A stretch of DNA of 64,000 nucleotides. Source: Gordionus sp. m RMFG-2023 (taxonomy: Eukaryota; Nematomorpha; Gordioida; Chordodea; Parachordodidae). Positions 58,760 to 64,000 of the stretch are shown one piece after another (the stretch's first letter is position 1; every line of letters begins with the position of its first letter). The notes under the pieces were generated by a model. That model saw only the letters and a list, made by a program, of their open reading frames with translations. It ran no database searches and was not told the origin of the DNA. The stretch is taken from assembly GCF_954871325.1 (NCBI RefSeq), contig NC_088778.1, forward strand, positions 20,941,120-21,005,119, in the 5' to 3' direction. The position numbers were made by a program, and so were the translations under genes.

Positions 58760-59145
58760 TATAACTCCTCTTTATTTATAGAAAATCTCAGTTATTGAAG
58801 ATTCACAAATTGTATTATCTCCTCATCCAATCCCCAGTTCCAGCGAGGCGCTTACTTTGCATGATGAGTAATTTAATTTAAATACGAATTATATGATAAC
58901 TTTTGAAGGAAATAAATTATGATTATGAAGTTATTCAAATATTTCCAACATTTATTAAAAACTTAATTATAATGTAGTTAAGAATAAAATGACCATTTGA
59001 CTAAAATTTTATTAAAAATATCATAAGTAAACAAATTATACTCTTTATTTATAGCAAATCTCCATTATTGAAGATTCACAAATTGTATTATCTCCTCATC
59101 CAATCCCCAGTTCCAGTGAGGCGCTTACTTTGCATGAGGTATTTA
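58760..59145 (+). other. Tandemly duplicated segment with an exon-like core
   Basis: A roughly 285-bp segment occurs twice (about 58690-58920 and 58975-59190). Within each, straight after TTTATTTATAG, lies an 84-87 bp open stretch: KISVIEDSQIVLSPHPIPSS in copy 1 and QISIIEDSQIVLSPHPIPSS in copy 2, then SEALTLH. The stretch differs by four substitutions and one 3-bp gap, while the flanks differ by larger gaps. Copy 2 ends at GAG then GTATTT, copy 1 at GA then GTAATT. It may be a duplicated exon of a plus-strand gene not otherwise seen. Confidence 0.4.
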
Positions 59146-59441
59146 ATTTAAATAAAATTTATATAATAACTTTTGAAGGGAATAAATTATGAGGATATTC
59201 AAAGTCCAATCAGCTATACAAAAAGAAAGAACCAAATGACCCATTTCACTTCATATTATTTAGGGTGACAAATATTTTGATTAATTTCATAATTGCTGTA
59301 GGCCCATGTCAGCCATGTACAAATAAATTTCAATATCCTGTTACTCACAAGAGGTTTTAAATAATATATAATTTTAATTAATTATTACCCATCCATTATT
59401 TCTATACCAGTATTTATTTTTTTTACTTTTTAAACAGTAGC

Positions 59442-61623
59442 ATGAATATAACCTATTATAGAAAGGTTAATATAGATGGTTCCCTCAACCCCAGAAATTG
59501 GCTATCTTATAGCACTACTTTAGACAAAGTCTATTGTCTATATTGTATTATGTTTGGTGGCCCTAAGTCCAATACTTTTTGAACTCAACTTGGAGTAAAT
59601 AATTGTAAAAACATTAAGCGTGACTTAGAGAGACACGAAGCATCTTCTCTTCATAAAGATTGTGAATATGCAAACATGACTTGGCTTGCTAATAAGCGCA
59701 TTCAAGATCATTTGCTTTCAAATAAGCTTGATATAATAATGGAAAATCGTAATATAGGTCATAATATTATCGATGCCATTATGTACCTTATAAAATTTAA
59801 TATAGCCTTTTGGGGTTCTAATTCAAATGAAGGTAATTTTATGTGCCTCATAAAATAACGGTTCCAACTTTACTTGCATAGATAACAACGAAAAATTGCG
59901 GAGAAAAAAATCAGATAAAATTTCGAGACCTTATATAAATTTGCTGTCATATGGCCACGTGAAAAAAATAACTGAAATTATTAAAATAAAAATAACAAAA
60001 AGCATTATTCAAAAAATTAAAGAGAATCGTGCCTATAGCATCATATTAGATGGAACATATGATGTGTCTTAAAAAGAATGCATAGCTTTGCTTGTACGGT
60101 ATATAGAAAATGATCTGCATCCACATCCTGTAGAAAGGATCATACATGTTTTTACAACATCAGAAACCAGTGGGGAAAATATAAAGAAACAAGTTTTTTC
60201 TAAGTTTAATGATCTTGGTCTTCCTCTTGATTATTTGGTTAAACAAAGTATGGATGGTGCAGGGAATATTAGAGGAGTATACAAAGGAATGCAGGCTTTA
60301 ATATTGAAAGAGGCTCCAAAAGCCATCTATATTTGGTGCCATTCACATCGGCTAAATTTAGTAATTGCTCATGTTTGTGGATGAAAAATTGAAATGAAAA
60401 AGGCAATGGGAATATTAGATGAGTTATATAATTTTATGAATGGAGTTAGACGTCAAGGTGTGTTTGTTAAATATCAAATGAGAAAATCCAAGAAATCTCT
60501 TAAAAAAATTAAAAACACAACAAGGTAAATAAAATATTTTTAATGAAACTTATATATTTTCAGAAATTGGAATCTTTTTAGATGTTTATGAACATATTTT
60601 AGCATCATTAGTTGAATTAAAAGATTCTAATGACCCAAGCACCTCTTCCATTGCCGATCGATTATTATCCAGAATTAAGGATGAAAATTTTATATTATGT
60701 CTATTTATTTTGAAAAAAATATTGAAATATAAACATGAGGCTTGCATTAAAATGCAGGCAGTTGGTAATAATTTGGCTATGGTAACCAAATTAATACAAC
60801 ATACAAAAATAAATTACAAAGACTAAAAGGTTAATATTATTTACTATTTCTATAAATAATTTTAAAATATAGCTAATGGAGACAATATTTTTTTAAAATT
60901 ACATTCCTATCTACTAGTTTTTTGAAGAAGAATAATGTAATAACTGATTTGTATAATATGAAATCAATATTCAAATTGGAACAAACAGAATTCAATAATT
61001 ATGTTGAACAAAAAAAAAACAAGTTGAATAAATTAAAAAATTTTAATTATTATTTTATAGATATAAAACGGAAATATTTTTCCCTGTGCTAAATGCAATA
61101 ACCACCTAAATGATCGATTTAATTATGATTGTTTAAATTTTTTATCACAAATATCCATTTTTACTCTCGCTAGAATTATGGATAATTAAAAAATAGAAGG
61201 ATGGCAAATATCCGAAATTTGTCATACTTATTAATTGGATGTCCAAAACATTGTTGATGAATATAATGATTTTCGCACTTTATATTTGGAGTCTCAATCA
61301 ATCATTTTTTGCGAAGATCTTTTGAAAGTTAAAAAGAATGACGCGTTATATATTGATGAAAGTAATTTATTTTATTTGCAAACGATCAAACTACCGAATA
61401 AAAAATCAATAGCGAAATCATGACCAAAATAAAAAAATGGATAAAATATCCTTTTATATTACCATACCGACTTTTAAATCAATTAAATTCTTATTCTAAT
61501 TTAAATTTATTATATAAATATTTATTAACCCTTCCTACAACTTCCTATTCAGCCAAAAGAGCCATGAGTAAAGTAAAAATAAACAAAACTCGAATGCGGA
61601 ATAAAATTTCGGAACCTTATTGA
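59442..61623 (+). pseudogene. hAT transposase gene of TTF-finger/DUF4371 type, decayed
   Basis: Order of parts: a TTF-type finger (NPRNWLSYSTTLDKVYCLYC, 59470-59560), RHEASSLHKDC, the DUF4371-like NIAFWGSNSNEGNF (59790-59850), the RNase H-like core with SIILDGTYDVS and QSMDGAGNIRG (60040-60280) and WCHSHRLNLVIAH (60330-60375), a helical stretch from 60580, and the dimerisation motif LPTTSYSAKRAMSKVK (61530-61585). An intron-like GTAAAT..TTTTCAG occurs at 60526-60562. At least three in-frame stops and several shifts break it. No TIR pair was found, so its limits as an element are open. Confidence 0.82.
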
Positions 61624-62256
61624 AATTTTACTGTTAATATCCAGCGAAATTGATGTTTTTGAAAAATTTACAATTGATGATATTATAACACAATTTGCAT
61701 TAACATCTATAAGGTTATCTAAATTATTAATAAAATAAGTAATGTATATTTTTCACAGCGAATATATTACGCTTTTAAAAAATGTAAATTTAATTTAACA
61801 TTTTATAGTTTCAATGCAAAATATATTATAATTCATTTTATTCTAATATTTTATATAATAACTCTATTTACAATAAATGTTTTTAATTAATAAAAAGGTA
61901 ATATAGGTATGTGGAATCAAGCTGAATATACCTCTTTAAAATTACTCGTCTTATATTTTACAATATTTTAGATCTTTTTATAGAAATATTAATATGTTAT
62001 CTCATTTAATTCACTTATATATATTTTATGAAAATAAAGTGAATATCAACCAAATTATGAAAAGATTGCATTATTTAAATATAAGTTGATTATCACCTAC
62101 AAATTTTTAAATTTTTCCCCTAAATAGGCTTGAAAGATTATAAATAGAATTATGTTGTAAGGTTATAAATGGTGGCTTATTATAAGATTTTTTAAATAAA
62201 ATCACTATAACATCGTAGGTCTGTAAATTTTGTGGCCGAAGGCCGCGTGATTTTTT
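61624..62256. other. AT-rich intergenic stretch
   Basis: It follows the hAT gene and probably contains its 3' end. GGCCGAAGGCC at 62234 is a short GC-rich palindrome that might mark an element end, but no partner was seen. Confidence 0.35.
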
Positions 62257-62981
62257 TTAGGTGGGTATGGGTAGATTTTGGAGGGAGTTTGCCTCCATCA
62301 AATTTTCTGCCATGTAGACGTTGTCTTCATCTATGCTTATATTTTCATCTGAGGTAATATCATATAGTGGAGTTAAATTAGATATAGTTAAATTTGATTG
62401 TTGTATCCGAAGTGTTAAAGGTTTATTTAAAAATGGTAATGTTTCATAATAAAGCCGTGTTAATTTATATGGTGGCCCAGCTGAACCACTTGGACTATCT
62501 ATTGCTTTTTTGTATTCTTTATTCTGATAGTCTCTTAAATTATTCCATTTAGCTTTTAAATCGTCACCTAAAAAATATATAATAGATTAAATATTTATCT
62601 ACATAATTCAAATGTTAGTTTAATTAAAAAATTAAGATTTACCTGATTGACCAAATTGCAATCCTAAATTTTTCCAATATTCGGTTTTTTATGTACATCT
62701 TTGTAATTTTCATCTGTTTTGTGGTAAATAAATCTTGAATCTTTAATATTATCAATAAAATGATATATATTCATATTCATTTTTAAAAAATTATAAGTAA
62801 CGTTATAACGCTCTATAATATTTTCCGGATCAAAAAGTCAAAATGTTTTGACTTCAAAATTTGCCGGATCTTGTTTTAAATCGGAAGGTATCGGAACGGA
62901 TACACTTTGAACATATATATCATTTTTAATGAGATTGACTTTTGAGGGAACAAATGTAAAAAACGGATCCGTCTCCACCAT
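62257..62981 (-). pseudogene. MADF-domain protein gene, 2 exons, two lesions
   Basis: Exon a 62643-62981 and exon b 62257-62567, with a 75-bp phase-1 intron (GTAAAT..TTTTTTAG). The domain runs NIYHFIDNIKDSRFIYHKTD, NYKDVHKK, EYWKNLGLQFGQSG across the junction into DDLKAKWNNLRDYQNKEY and YETLPFL. It is the MADF fold (Adf-1 type Myb/SANT-like DNA binder). The spaced Trp residues and LRD are conserved. Exon a has a TGA at about 62840 and a one-base slip in an A-run at about 62690. Exon b is fully open to a TAA and ends in an acidic tail (TSDENISIDEDN). MADF proteins are both host regulators and partners of Harbinger-type transposases; which applies is unknown. Confidence 0.75.
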
Positions 62982-64000
62982 GAATGCAGCCTAATATAAC
63001 TCTCTGTTACAATTTTACACATTTATAGAAACGACTAATAAGGAAAAATTTATAGGCCTAAACCAAATCAACAATTCTTGAAGAAGAAAGTATAAACGAC
63101 CAATCCAAATCATAAAACTATTAAGTGGTTAGAGCTTCCTTTTAGATGACATGATGGTAGCTAGATAAGTAATCGAGAAAATTATTGTGAGTATTAAATT
63201 TCTAAAATATTATCATCCATTTTAAGTGATATATAATATATAAACAACTACACAGTTTACCATTATTGTTTATCTAAAATATGCAATCATATGCTCTCAG
63301 CCATTGTAATAATAATCTTAAATTACATAGCAACACAAATAATAGATGCTGGTTAATTTGCAGTAATAGCCATGACACTCAAGGTAAACTAGTAACAGAA
63401 TTTATTATGTTAAATAAATTGATAAAATAAAAACACTAAAAATCTTTGGAAGAAATAATTGTGCAAATATATTGAAGCCTTGAGTTATTTACACGGCAAG
63501 GATGCCATATTAAAAATGAAACATTTTGGAACTATAAAATAAGGACCAGAATGATATGATGAAACAATTAAGATTTTTTATATTGTTGCACCACCTCTAG
63601 TTGGTATATTATATCTTAAAATAATAGTAGTTTGTAAAAATATCAAAAATATACTTGTATTAAAAACAAACTCATAACAGTTTTTTGAAAAAGAATAAAA
63701 TAGATTTCCTAACGTAAAAAAGAAAAGGAAAGATATCAAATTTATTACATCTATTATAGGATGAATAATAAAATGTTTAATTTTTAAAATTATATATACT
63801 AAATAGATGGCGTTAAATACTTAAAAGCAAATTGTTACTATATTTATTATCAAAAGCATTTATTAGTAAAATTACTTATAATATTATCTGTAATAATTAT
63901 AAATGTCAAATACGTTTATAAAAGTGGCATTTTATTTAATATTTTATAAACAACTGTATATAATAGAGGATTATAAACTATATGTCTACTTACTTAGTTT
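62982..64000. other. AT-rich stretch with no gene seen
   Basis: Neither strand has an informative frame, TIR or repeat. It would include the promoter of the MADF gene if that gene begins at 62981. Confidence 0.4.

Noticed and set aside
59578-62842. TGA read as tryptophan
   Set aside because: TGA stands where Trp is usual in the hAT gene (59578) and perhaps in the MADF gene, but the Kunitz, ERGIC-53 and MULE genes use TGG and end at ordinary stops, and other stops occur in the same decayed genes.

Overview
This window looks like the nuclear genome of an AT-rich animal. By eye the sequence is roughly three-quarters A+T. It has spliceosomal introns with GT..AG ends, several only 40-44 bp long, and two genes of animal type: a secreted multi-Kunitz protein and an ERGIC-53 (LMAN1) cargo lectin. 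hAT, Mutator-like (MULE) and LINE remnants fill most of the rest. The species cannot be fixed from sequence alone; the tiny ancestral introns would suit a compact, possibly parasitic, animal lineage that later took on transposons.

Layout. 1-911: probable 3' end of an LTR element fossil. 2.8-4.7 kb: hAT copy with a perfect 8-bp target duplication, carrying a nested MITE. 6.3-7.9 kb: degenerate hAT-like element. 8.5-16.0 kb (+): complete five-exon gene for a secreted protein with four Kunitz domains; its third intron has been swollen to 6.2 kb by hAT elements, including a 3.1-kb copy bounded by tetranucleotide-rich TIRs. 19.7-20.7 kb: decayed LINE endonuclease. About 21.7-37.75 kb (-): ERGIC-53 gene. 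Its 5' introns are 40-41 bp, but its 3' introns hold a long-TIR element (24.0-26.7 kb), several MITEs and a 4.8-kb foldback element (30.0-34.8 kb). 38.2-43.9 kb: a hairpin MITE, then a 5.0-kb foldback element with a complete-length hAT nested in it. 44.3-48.0 kb: about 101-bp tandem array, then a four-exon FLYWCH/MULE transposase gene that is nearly intact. 48.1-50.6 kb: three 402-bp TIR elements, each carrying a tRNA-like SINE. 50.8-58.4 kb: a 7.6-kb foldback element. 58.7-59.2 kb: duplicated exon-like segment. 59.4-61.6 kb: decayed hAT gene of the TTF/DUF4371 type. 62.3-63.0 kb (-): two-exon MADF-domain gene with two lesions.

How the parts fit together. Three large inverted-repeat elements (29963-34797, 38878-43879, 50774-58388) each have exact 9-bp target duplications, the MULE hallmark, and arms built of tandem repeats. 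Two of them share related GGTT/GGTATCA-type ends. The SINE-bearing 402-bp elements also start GGTTAATG and one has an exact 9-bp duplication. A FLYWCH/MULE transposase gene with only one visible lesion lies between them. The economical reading is that one MULE lineage has mobilised several unrelated cargo sequences here, including a pol III SINE. That link is inference; the ends and duplications are seen directly.
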